Assembly: GCF_016545825.1 (NCBI RefSeq)
Contig: NC_052621.1
Location: 18,650,910 to 18,714,909 of the forward strand
Source of the DNA: Eucalyptus grandis
Taxonomy: Eukaryota > Streptophyta > Magnoliopsida > Myrtales > Myrtaceae
DNA length: 64,000 bases
Direction: 5' to 3'
The notes under the pieces are model-generated. The model saw only the letters and a list, made by a program, of their open reading frames with translations. It was not told where the DNA came from and ran no database searches. The translations under genes and the position numbers were made by a program. Every line of letters begins with the position of its first letter. The stretch's first letter is position 1. Shown here piece after piece: positions 43,861 through 55,068 of this stretch.

Positions 43861-45080
43861 CAGTCAGTGGATTATTAATTCAAGTGCTACATATCATATG
43901 ACGTTTGCAATAGATGATTTCATTGGTCTTACTAAACCAAGGCGATAGAATATTTCAAATGCTAATGGGATTGTATATCCAGTGACAGAGACTGGAACTG
44001 TTGTTATTTCCCTCTCTATATCTTTATTGAATACTTTACTTGTGCCATCTTTGTCCACAAAATTGATCTTAGTGGGACAGGCAACTGAAGATCTAATTTA
44101 TGTTATTCTAATATATCTATAATTTTATCTTTTTCAGGATATCCTAATGAAGGAGATAGTTGGGCATCATACGAGGAGGGGGCTCTATTACTTTGATGAC
44201 TTCAGTTCTGGGAGGGTGCATCAAGTGTGAGGCTTATCTGGTAGCAAGGAGAAGCAAATTTAGCTATGGCATCGCTAATTGAGGCATCCTTCGTTTGGCT
44301 ATATGAGACATTTACTTTCTAAATTATTTTCCAGTTTACCATATTCAGTTTTTCAATGTTAGACTTGTATTTTGGCTAAAAGCCATCATGTGCCATTTCC
44401 AATCAATCTGAATAAGAGTAGTGTTGCATTTTCCTTAGTCCATTTTGATGTTTAAGGGCATTCTCTCATTACTACAGTTTCGGAAAGTCGTAGGTTTGTT
44501 ATATTTGTGGATGACTGTACCAAAAAGACTTGGCTCTATTTTTTGAAACATAAGGATGAGGTAGCTAATGTTTTTCGATGTTTCATAAAATGGTGCAAAC
44601 ACAATTTGGTGGGAAATTACAAATTTTGAGAAGTGATAATGGTGGAGAGTACATTAATGCGCAACTTAAGGAATATTTTCAAAAATATAGCCTACTACAT
44701 GAGACATCATGTTCTCGGACACCACAGTATAATGGAGTAATGGAGCAAAAGAACAAACACATTTTAGAGATGGTTCATGCCCTTCTCATAAAAGGTCACA
44801 TTCCTAAACGCTTCTAGGACGATGCATTTGCAACAGCTATTCACCTCCTAAATCGAATGCCATCCAAGGTATTGGATTTCAAGACACCTCTGCAGGTCCT
44901 GTCTACACATGCTACCATACCATCCGTCTTGCTTACTTTCCCTTGGGTGTTTGGTGTGTTGCTTATGTCCATATTTCAAAGACTCACTGAACCAAACTTG
45001 ATCCTTGTGCGGTTTGATTTGTTTTCTTGAGATATGGTATACGTCAAAAGGGTTATCACTACTATCGTCCAATTACCAGA
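43860..45080 (+). pseudogene. Copia protease remnant and integrase core
   Basis: WIINSSATYHMT at about 43870 is the degenerate protease start (normally DSGAT). After an HLS--IWHRRLRHPSFGY-type zinc region (about 44260), the integrase core includes KHKDEV, the LRSDNGGEYIN Asp motif at 44632, and the Glu motif in GVMEQKN at about 44740. Stops such as the one after IPKRF break it. Confidence 0.7.
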
Positions 45081-45639
45081 AGAACCTATGTGACAATGGA
45101 TGTCACATTTGTTGAGTTAGAATTTTTCTATCCAAACACCATTTCTTTCTTTCAGGGGAAGATACAAGAAGAAAGTGTGAATTGGTGGCAAGTTGGTGGT
45201 GTCATGTCTAGAGGACTGGAAGAAGTGCAGGAGATGCAACCCAAAAATGAGCAACAACCGGCAGGAATACCTCCAAAAAATGAAAAGCAACTAGTAGAAA
45301 ATGGTGAAAATGAGCAAGCTCTGCAATAAGCAATTGAGGATGTATAGGAACCGAAAATACATTAACAACCCCCTCTTTCTTCAGCACCCAAATCTAACTT
45401 ATCTTCTGAGGATATCCCTGAGGTAACTTGTCCTACTACTACATCTTGTTTGCTTAAAGATTCTGATATATCTATGGGATATAAGTTACCTAACAAGCAT
45501 AATAGGGGCAAGCCTCCTAACTGGTACTCATCGGATGCTGGGAGGAGAAGATCCAAGTATCCTATTGCAAACTATGTTTAGATGAGAATACTATTAAAAC
45601 CACTTAATGCATTTGTGTCAAATGTATCTTCTATTCACA

Positions 45640-47050
45640 TCCCAAGTGGGATGCAAGAAGCTTTGGAAGACCCAAAGTGGGTTCAGGCAATGGTGGAGGA
45701 AATGAAGGTGTTGCAAAAGAACAAGACTTGGAAGATGGGGGGTTGCCTGAAGGGAAGAAGACAATAGGGTGCAAATAGGTCTTCACGGTTAAATATAAAG
45801 GGATGGTTTCATCAAAAGATACAAAACAAGGTTAGTGGTGAAGGGATACACGTAGATATATTGGGTAGATTATCGGTAGACATTTTCCCCTGCCACAAAG
45901 CTCAACATTGTTTGAGTTTTATTGTCTCTAATGGCGAACCTAGACTAGCCACTACACTATTTTGATGTCAAGAATGTGTTCCTTCATGGCAATATGGAAT
46001 AAAAGAATTATATGGACATTCCACTGGGGTACAATTTTCCTTCATAGCCTAAGGTGATGTACAAGTTGGAATAATCTCTATACGGGTTGAAATAGTCACC
46101 CCGCGCTTAGTTCGATCAATTCAACTTGGCAATGAAGAAATGCGGGTACCTTCATAATGGTGCAGATCACACATTGTTCTTGAGATATTGTCAAGGAAAG
46201 ATAATTATGTTGATTATCTATGTTGATGATATGATGATTACAAGGGATGATTCAGAGGAAATCTTTAAACTTCAGGAGAGATTATCCTCAGAGTTTGAGA
46301 TGAAAAAACTTGGGGTACTAAAGTGCTTCATAGGAATAGAAGTGGCATGATCTAAAGGAGGAATATTTCTCTCACAAAGGAAGTACGTGTTGAACCTATT
46401 AGTGGAAGTTGGGATACTAGATTGTAAACCTGCAGATACTCCAATCGTACAAAATCATAGACATGGGGAGTATCCAAATCAGGTACCGGCTAATAAAGAA
46501 ATGTATCAAAGGGTGGTGGGAAAATTAATTTATTTGTCACATACTCGACCTTATTTGCTTATGATGTGAGTGTTATTAGTCAGTTCATGCATGCCCCTAG
46601 TGAAGTTCATATGGATGCTGTGATAAGAATACTTCGTTACTTGGAGGGTGCTCCGGGAAGAGGAATTCGCTTTTAGAAGAATGGGCACCACGAAATTGAG
46701 GTATGGATGCTAAATCGACTTTAGGATATTTTTCTTTTGTAGGAGGAAACTAGACTTGGAGGAGCAAAAAGAAAAAGGTGGTAGAATTGTCAAGTGCATA
46801 GGCAGAATTCACGGGGATGCACAAAGGTCTTTGTGAACTTCTATGGCTTAAGAAATTAATGACCGAACTCGGTTATGCTCCTATGTTTGAGATGAGGTTG
46901 TTCTATGACAATAAGGCAACCATCGATATATCTCATAATCTTGTTCAACATGACCATACAAAACACATTGAAGCAAATTGTTACTTCATTAAGTAGAACT
47001 TGGACAAGGTGGTTCGATTTCCATATGTAAACTTTCAATATCAAGTAGTG
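45640..47050 (+). pseudogene. Copia reverse transcriptase and RNase H remnant
   Basis: EALEDPKWVQAMVEEMKVLQ opens the reverse transcriptase domain. The catalytic YVDDM sits at about 46218-46232 (LIIYVDDMMITRDD). The RNase H end includes ELLWLKKLMTELGY, then YDNKATIDISHN and QHDHTKHIE. Several stops and frame changes lie between these blocks. Confidence 0.8.
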
Positions 47051-47145
47051 GATATACTAACCTAAGGTTGTATCAAGTAGGGTTTTTTATAGCTCACTTG
47101 ACAAGTTGGGCATCCAAGATATTTATGCACCAACTTGAGGGGAAG

Positions 47146-47432
47146 TATTGGAGATAGATACAGTTTTATCCTTAACCTTGATATTAATTGATTCAATCAA
47201 AGATACTTAGAGATAAAGTAGGAAAATCAAAGATACTCGGAGATAAAGTAGGACATTGTAATCGTATTGTAATTGTGTTTATTCTTTTTGTTATTCTTAT
47301 CTTATGTATCATAAAATTATATATGTACGAGGATGAAAGAAAGTAGAGGAAAATTTGCCCTAGAAATACGTCTTCATCGTTCTCGTTTTCCTTTTCCTTG
47401 TCTTCTTCCCACTTGTTCTTAGTTTTTTAACA
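47146..47432 (+). repeat. Copia 3' LTR
   Basis: Matches the left LTR end to end, with the first dinucleotide TG changed to TA (TATTGGAGATAG) and the same end TTTTTTAACA. An extra partial copy of the aaagatact-gagataaagtagga phrase is present. Confidence 0.9.
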
Positions 47433-47509
47433 CTAAGGTTAGAAATTTAGAGGAAAAACAAATTAGAATTTTGACCTTTTAGCTTATAAAACTAGTTTCA
47501 AATAGGGTA

Positions 47510-47640
47510 GTCCAATCCAGTTATTGGGTGGGTATTCACTAGATTCTAAAATTTAGAACCTATTCTCAGACCTATTTTTTGAGCAGTTTGATCTAGTTCT
47601 AGGTAAAACCCATCCGATTGCACGCCCTACTTCGATTTAC
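47510..47640 (-). repeat. Right arm of the inverted repeat flanking the copia element
   Basis: Inverse partner of 40488-40660; its outer end is gggtaaaaccc-type text followed by gattgcacgccctac. Pairing is imperfect. Confidence 0.45.
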
Positions 47641-48104
47641 TTATAAAACACGCATGCGAGCACAAACTTCTATTATATAATTGAAGGGTGTTGATCATGA
47701 TAATTCGAAAGCACACAACACTTATGTATATGACAAAATAAAAAATGAAGTTCATAATTGGTGGCAACATAAAGCTAATCATTTAGGAAATTAAATTATT
47801 TCAAGAAGTTTATTTAAATAGTTGTAGTGTCAGAAAAAATTCAAATTCAAATTCGGTATGAGAGCGATTTTTGAGATCACACAACAATTATTTGGAGATA
47901 ATTAAAATTGCATTTGTAACCATTAAGATAAAATTACTTTGTCTTAAAATTGATTATTATGGGTTATTCATAAAATTGTTGGATCAGCTTAAGCAAATCC
48001 GTGCTGTCACTTCTAGCATCACGCATCCTCACCCTCACTAATTGTCAATGTTGCACCTCCATCCAGCGTTTGCCGCCACTGCTGCCACCTCCCCTCTTGC
48101 CGAC

Positions 48105-48412
48105 TACTATATATGTGGGTGTATTTGTGTGTTAACCCTATACTGACCAACTGCTTCAGAGGATGTTGAGTTTTACAAGTCACCAAATTCCTTAAATTTT
48201 CCTGATCACTTGACCTTGACCGTTTTTTAGAAAACACAATTAAGAACTCTAAAAGGCACAAGCAAATACTCTTTTAGTATGAATTCAATTAGGAAGATGA
48301 TGAGATCAGGCGACTAGAAAAATTAAAGGATTTTGGTGACTCGTGACCTTCAAATCCTCCAAAGATATTGCTTAGTTAGGGTTAATAAACACAAATACAC
48401 CCACATATAGCG
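48105..48412. repeat. Imperfect inverted repeat with an internal spacer
   Basis: ctatatatgtgggtgtatttgtgtgttaaccc at about 48107-48139 is matched on the opposite strand by gggttaataaacacaaatacacccacatatag at 48378-48410. Flanking text outside the arms (tgccgccactgctgcc, ggtggtggtagtgg) is also complementary. It may be a small foldback element. No gene is seen in 47650-48700. Confidence 0.55.
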
Positions 48413-48726
48413 AGTCCCTAGGGGGGGAGGCGTCAATGGTGGTGGTAGTGGTGGTGGTAGATGGAAGCGTGCTGTCGATGATTGGAGGGAGCAACCATTG
48501 TGATTGCGGTGGTGGCAGGACGACTTTAGTAACAAAGGTCACAGGGCACAAGGTAGGAATGTTGATGTTCAAAGACAGAGAAAATAATGAGAAAATGTTT
48601 ATGGTGGCTCAACCTCAATAATAGTTGCATCATATGTATCTACAAGAGTGACTAATTATAATATAGGTAGAGATAAAAGGCATAATTACCCCCATAATAC
48701 ATATGAATTACACATTGATACTCTTT

Positions 48727-50150
48727 TTAATTCGAAGTAGGTGTAACAACTAAGAAATTGGATGTCAATAGCATAACACGTGGATTAGGTAGTGCCTTGG
48801 TGAAAATGTCCAACGGTTGATTTACTGTAGGCACATAGTGAACATGTAGATCGTTGAAAACACCCCACTCTTGAACAAAATGAAAATCTAATTCAATGTG
48901 TTTAGCATGAGCATGAAATATAAGGTTGACAGCAAGATATGTAATAGAGATGTTGTCACAATATACGGTGAGATGATTGAAAAGGGGGACTTCGAGCTCA
49001 TGAAGCAAATGACAAATCCAAATAGTCTCAGTAATAAAGTGAGTGACAACGCAATACTTAACCTATGTACTAGAATAGGCTATAGTGCATTGCTTCTTGG
49101 CACTCCATGAAAGAAGATTGGCAACACAAAATCCAGAAGTGGAACATCGAGCATTGGAGCACCTTAGCCCAATCTATATCCACGTCAATAGTCAATAAAG
49201 TGGGAGAGCATCACTAAATGAGCAATCAGTGGATGGATGTACCAGCTATACATTTGATAGCTTGGAGGAATTGGCTAACCAAACTCACAGCAAATCTAAT
49301 ATTAAGTCTAATCATGGACACATACTATAAAGCTCACCATCGTTACCGAACAACAAAGTCTATAAGGCCGAGAGAGTAGATAAAGGCATGACTTTAACTA
49401 GGTCAAACTTGTGCAAAAGACCATCAACATACTTAGCTTGAGATAAAAGCATACTATCAAAGCGATGATAAACCTCAATGCCAAGGAAATAGTAGAGTTA
49501 TCCAAAATCCTTCATTGAAAATTCCTATGAGAGTCAACTAATTAAAGACTGTAATAAATGAGGAATATCACCATGAAAAGGATATCATCAACATACGATA
49601 GAAGTTATAGATAACCCTAAGAGGAAGCATAAATGAATAATGACGTATCGACCTTACTCACTAAGAAATCCAAAGATAATATACAAAAGAAAGATGCTAA
49701 AGCAAAGAAACCATGCACATGGAGCTTGCTTTAAACAATTAATGGCTTTCTAGAAATGGCACACATGATTTAGGAACTTAGTTGAGAGAAACTAAGAAGT
49801 TGGCGCATGAAAACATCCTCACAAAAGATGTCATGCAAAATGACAATCTTAACATCAAGTTGACGTATAGCCCATATTGATGAATTTGTAATAGGGAGAA
49901 CAACCCGATTGTGGTAGGTTTAACAATCGAGCTAGAGGTCTCATAATAGTCTAGTCCAACCTCTTGCTTAAATCCTTATGCAATAAGATGAGTTTTGAAC
50001 CCTTGGATAGTTTCATTGGATTTTTCCTTAACCTTAAAAACCCTTTTATAACCAAATAATTTTTTAAAAGAATTATGTGTAATTAAAGACCAAGGCATTA
50101 AATTCATCCATCATGGTTGCTTTCTAACGCGGATCAAGAATGGTCTTAGA
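48727..50150 (-). mobile_element. Ty1/copia reverse transcriptase-RNase H fragment, minus strand
   Basis: Read on the minus strand, 50150-50080 gives ILDPR-KATMMDEFNALV (start of the reverse transcriptase domain). Near 49590, VCVDDI is a degenerate YVDDI motif. A 93-residue frame at 49008-48727 (YCDNISITYLAVNLIFHAHA, KHIELDFHFVQEWG) is the RNase H end of copia pol. It is interrupted by stops and has no LTRs. Its orientation is opposite to the copia element at 41-47 kb. Confidence 0.7.
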
Positions 50151-50886
50151 ATAGTAAGCTAGTGTCACTTCACGAAAAGGGTGAGAGAGATTAAAAAATT
50201 TTGTTGGTTTTGAAAAATCAGATTTGGCACAAGTCCGCAAAGCATGAGTGAGAACAGAAGAAACGGAAGTGGAGGAACTAGATAGAAATGTAAAGAGGAT
50301 TTGAGGTGTTTTCCTGCTTTAATACGATATTGACGTTTAGAGTTAGCGAAATAAAGACAAATATCTATGGTGGCTCAACTCCAATCAGGGTTGTGTAATA
50401 CATACTAATATGAGTGACGGATTGCAACAAAGGTACCAGTAAAAGTATAATTATAGAACGAACCCATAATACATATAAATTATACATTAATAATGAATTC
50501 TTCATGCCCCTGCGGTTCGCCCTGCCCCTAATCAATCTGCCTCGGTATATTTTCTTAAGAAAATAATACTTTTCTTGAATTGATGTACATATCTGCGATA
50601 AAATATGAAAGAAAGAAACCTATCAGATAACCCTTTCTTTTGGGAGAGACAATTTGCAAGTACACCCTTAATTTTGTAGGAGATTCATGCTTAAAAAATT
50701 AACAGGTAAGCGAGGTGGGACAATCGTTTTCTATGTGTTTTAATTTCACATCATCGCACATCGACTAGTGAAAAATTGAGTTTGTCTAACTCAATAAAAT
50801 CAACCCTCGAGGCCACAAATACATTTTATAATATAATATTATTGTCCAATCACAATATAAAAATTGGTAGTGAATTCTTTTTAGAC

Positions 50887-51424
50887 AAGAGAAAATAATA
50901 CAAACGGCCCTGAACTTTAATCCAATATATAATGTGGTCATTAAATTTTTAATTTATTTAATATAGTCTTTGAACTATTGATAAATCTTCAATGTAGTTC
51001 TTTTATTTGTTCAAAAGACAAATAAACGTTATTCGATGGTGTAAGTTATGATATTCTAAGCTTGATGTGCAAAAATTGTGAGTCAACATATTCATCCACT
51101 TTAGAAAAGGAAAAAATAATTAGGGCGTTAACATATTCATAGTTATTTGATGGCGTTAATTATTATATCCTCAATTAAAATAATTTTTTTATGTGAATAA
51201 TTCATGAGTCACCTTTTTTTTTCATTCCACTGTTCAAAATTATCGAAAGCCACCTAAGCAAATTCCATTTAAGTTGAATTAACCGAAAGATGGCATTAAA
51301 TCTTTTCATATATTTTATGGATTATATTGAATTTTTCAAGGACCACGTCGAATAAATCTAAAATTCAAAGTTTATATTACAATTTAGATTGAAGTTTAAA
51401 AATCATTTATGTCGGTTTTTCCTA
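50887..51424. mobile_element. Long inverted-repeat element, third type
   Basis: Left text (aaacggccctgaactttaat, ccaatatataatgtggtc) and right text, reading back as cgacataaatgatttttaaa, cttcaatctaaattgtaat, and acgtggtcc, are inverted. Such unit phrases (aactttaatccaatatataatgtggtc) are characteristic of plant low-copy foldback repeats. No coding capacity; ends approximate. Confidence 0.4.
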
Positions 51425-51429
51425 AAGAT

Positions 51430-53380
51430 AAAAAGTTTTACATAAAGGGCAATGCCCCGGAGGTGGTGTTGCCTCAACTTTCCAAACCCGGGTATGTCCC
51501 CGTCCCCGTTCCCATCTTCGTCCCCGTTCCTGTCTCTTTCCCCTTATCATCAGCCCATTCTAGGCCCCGTTTCAGCTGATCCAAAATAAAGTACAATGAA
51601 GAAAGGGTAAAAAAGGAGAAAAAAGAAATAGAAAAAAGGAAAAAATAAATAAAAGCTTATATTTGGAATGCTAAGATAGAATTTGACCTCGTAATCAAGT
51701 ATCCTCAAATAAATTACGAAAAGATACATATGATATACTTTTTAAATAAGTTTAAAGACTTGATCGTATTACTTGGCATTTTTAAATTTTGATTGTGATT
51801 TCTTATTTTAAAATATTAAATTGACGGCACTTATCTTTACCTACGCAACGCCTAAATTCGTTTTCGTCCGTCTCTTTCGGGCGTATCTCACGCTTTGATT
51901 GCAACATAATTTGTCTAAGAATTTTATTGAATATCTAAATTAAAACGATGCACCATCTGATTCCATCGGCTACGTGGCATTTGATGCTATAGTGATCTCC
52001 TACAGGAATTTTTATATGGCTAATGATTGGACAGAAAATGATATAAATTAATTTTTTAATGATATAATGATTGGAGGGAAATTTGAAAAATAAATAAAAT
52101 ATGTAACCCCGGTTCTATAGTCTTATTATTTTGAAGGAAATTGTGTTTGATTACCACAATTATGAGAAAGGGACGCAGCATGATGTGACATGGTATCATT
52201 AGCATTTTTTTTCAGATTAAGTTTCTTAAAGTTGTATGATTGAGCTATGATGGTACCGTCTTATATGCTACTGAACTCCATGTATCACATTTTATTTGCG
52301 GGTACTCGTCGACCTGCTAACCACTCCATTAATTTTTAATTTTCGTACAATGACTAACTTCCACTTGGCCCGTTCCTCCATTAATTTTTAATTTTCGTAC
52401 AATGCCTAACTTCCACTTCGCCCGTTCCTCGTGACACTTGTTTGCTACGGATGAATTCTTTGGACCACACTAATGATTGGATTTGAATCATTTGTGAACT
52501 TGGCCGTTCCTACATTATGAGCCTAAAAACTGAAATATGCAACTGATGACAAGCATTTCGTTTGAGAAGAGCTTTATGAGGAGTCACAATGTATTCACAT
52601 CTTTCTTGATAGTCACATTTATTTGTATTGAAATGAAATCACTCACGTAATTTCTCAATCACGGTCAAAATCTAATAGTTATAGGTATTAAGTATCAATG
52701 CATTTCTCGTATCACTTACGTAGATGAATATACGAAAAATATTAAAATTTTAAAAGAAATTGTCGCATATCTTTTAAAAATGAACTAGTAGAGAATTTTT
52801 TTATCATAAAAAATACTTTAACCATAAATAAGTAATTGTGAAAATAAATTTCATTGATTATTTTTTTAAAGATACAAATAATTATTTTTAAGAAATTATT
52901 TTTCTAATTATTGATTTTTTTGTGAAAAAAAATGCACTTTAAGGAAAAAAAGAAAAACTCCCCTAGAATAGTCAATTTATGCACAAGCTAAAGACTAAGG
53001 ATCATCAAACACAGTAAATATCATATGGTTCATTTTTTTATAAGTGAAATGGTGAAAGCAGACACTTAGCACGATGACCTTCTTGAGTATTATCAAAGGA
53101 ATTCTACATTGTGTGAAAATATTTAAATACAAACATAACTAGTGCTCATTTTACACAAATCCGAAATGGCTTAAATAGGGGTTGAAGTTTCCTAATTCCA
53201 ATCGATAAGAAAGAGGGAATTGTATTGAATTTTTATTAAGTCCTTCCGGTGCATAATTGGGATATTCTAAAATAACTATTGGTCATATTCTCAAGAGTTA
53301 TGATCAAAGTTAAAATGCCGACATTACTGCTATCTATGCATCCTAAAGAACCGAGGAATGTGATTTGTCAAGAGATTCTA
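51430..53380. other. AT-rich intergenic stretch, no gene recognised
   Basis: Contains tgtccccgtccccgttccc-type short repeats at about 51495-51545 and the 52-bp tandem duplication at 52324-52431. No frame shows a recognisable motif. Confidence 0.4.
52324..52431 (+). repeat. Two-copy tandem repeat, unit 52 bp
   Basis: The unit beginning ctccattaatttttaatttt and ending cccgttc is present twice in direct succession (period 52) with only two or three base differences. Confidence 0.85.
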
Positions 53381-53433
53381 GAGTTTAATCTCCCATAAGT
53401 GAGGACTGCAATCTGCAACAGCAATTGATTGAC

Positions 53434-53715
53434 TCAATTTCGCAGCATAAGCAGCTGAAATCGGGTAAGCAAGTGAACGACACTCGAACACCAAAGAACT
53501 CCATCTCCATATCCAACATGCAATGCCAAAAATGGAAGTCCCTTGATGCGCCCCCTCTGGCCAAGTAGGACAATGCCGACATAGATGTTGAACAAGCCGA
53601 GAGCATCACTCAGACACAAAAAGCTCATTCTCGACTGGGTATGCTGAACAAAAATTACCACAATTTCAATGCACAATCCGACAACGTTCGTGAGACACAG
53701 TACCGGGCCTATCAT
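53434..53715 (-). pseudogene. Possible SWEET sugar-transporter remnant
   Basis: A 93-residue minus-strand frame contains NVVGLCIEIVVIFVQHTQSR and later GLPFLALHVGYGDGVLWCSS. These resemble the third (linker-flanking) and sixth/seventh membrane segments of SWEET transporters (NGxGLVIEIVYVxIF and MPFLLSxxxFLNGxVW). The parts between are too short and diverged, and the conserved Asn and Pro residues are mostly gone. If correct, it is a decayed fragment. An unrelated origin is possible. Confidence 0.3.
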
Positions 53716-53761
53716 CGGTTAAATTATGCCTGGCTCATGCCAAGCTTGTAAAGGACACTCC

Positions 53762-54553
53762 ATGCCATTTAAAAATGTTAAAATATCATTTTGTTTCCAA
53801 AACAATTTATATTCAAAAATAATTCTTTTTTATTTTATTTCTTGAATAAAATTATGAGTATTTAGAAACGTTCAATAACTATCCAAAATTTCCATTCTCG
53901 AAATAGAAATACATTTAATATGACTCTTAATTTTTTTTTTTTTTTTTGGTGATTTAGAATTTCTTTAATTTTTTAAATATTTTTACTTTTTTTTTTTTCT
54001 TTTTTTTTCCTTCCCTCTTTTTCTTCTCTAGTCGATCGCCAGCTACAACAATGGTCGACAACTGAGCGAGGTCCAACGACTAAGCGAGGTTTGGTGACAT
54101 TGCTAGTCTCATTAGGCCAAGGCAAGGTTCGATGAAGTCGCCGAAGCCTCACCAAACCTGGGTGAGGTCAAGCCTCACCATTGACCTCGCCCTAGCTTGG
54201 CGAGGCCAAGCCTCACCGACGGCCGGTGAAGAACTTGAGCAGATCTAGTGAGGCAAGCCTCGCCTAGCCACCAGTTAGCTTGCCAAACCTTGCCTAGTCA
54301 ATGGCCGATGACCAACGATGAAGGGGAAGAAGAGAAAAGGAAAGAAAAGAAAGAAAATGGTTTGTCTCGATTCTAAAGTTCGCAAGAATAAAGAAACAAC
54401 TTTTTTTTCTACTTTTTGATTATGTTACAAATCTATTCTCAAAAACAAATTTATCCTCGAAAACAAAAAAATTACCAAACAATTTTTTTTTTTATCTCGG
54501 ATAATAATAATAGAGTCAGACAATGTTTCATACGTTAACAAATAGGCCCTTTA
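53762..54553. mobile_element. Harbinger-like foldback element with GC-rich core
   Basis: The right end reads back as GGGCCTATTTGTTAACG, the same end type as at 5.17 and 59.5 kb, with TTA beside it (54551-54553). The left arm (atgttaaaatatcattttgtttcc, aaaacaatttatattcaaaaataattc) aligns with the arm at 59.5 kb. The core (54030-54310) has repeated gcctcacc, ggcgagg and tcgcc words. The left boundary is uncertain. Confidence 0.55.
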
Positions 54554-54555
54554 AC

Positions 54556-55068
54556 ATTTCCTCAGCTACATCCAACCCATTTCAACATAAGCAAAAGCAT
54601 GAGTAAATTCAGACTAGGCTTGAAAGAAACCATAACTAGTTCGTAACGACTTATACAGTACCGTGCTCCGAGAAATAATGGGGAATAGGAATGACATAAG
54701 TAGTGTCGATGACACATGAACGCCGATACTGAGCAGCTACAAGTCTAGATAAATGCTGCATATATTGGAGTTAATTTAATTACGCTTCCAGAAATAGCCT
54801 TCAGAGAACACATTATTCATCCGCACCAGCCTATGTAAAAGAATTTTTTTGTAGGCGGTATGCAAACCTAAAAAAGCATTCTTCTTTGCTGCAGAAACTA
54901 AGTAGATTGATGGTGGCACCTATCCTCCTAGACAACTCAAAAAATGGAAATATATTTAAATCAACTTCTTTTTCCTCATCACAAACCTCAAGATTTGAGA
55001 GAAATCTAATTAGAATTTCTTCCAGAAGAAAACATTACAACTTGTTTCTAAGATAGCAGCTTAATTCC
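54556..55068 (-). other. 3' flank and probable 3' UTR of CLPP4
   Basis: Lies directly beyond the CLPP4 stop codon. It is AT-rich, with aataatggggaatagg and other A/T words on the plus strand, and no gene. A poly(A) site was not fixed. Confidence 0.35.

Larger units (their letters stand above)
40949..47437 (+). mobile_element. Ty1/copia LTR retrotransposon with perfect 5-bp target duplication
   Basis: CTAAG at 40949-40953 and 47433-47437 flanks the element. LTRs are 40954-41241 and 47146-47432. A primer-binding-like TGTATCAAAGC follows the left LTR, and a polypurine tract (ttgaggggaag) precedes the right LTR. The internal order is gag, protease region, integrase, reverse transcriptase and RNase H. 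Visible motifs are IRSDNGGEY and GVMEQKN (integrase), YVDDM (reverse transcriptase), and LSS-AEF and TKHIE (RNase H). Stops and frameshifts occur throughout, so it is not autonomous. A 1.25-kb foldback element interrupts gag. Confidence 0.9.
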
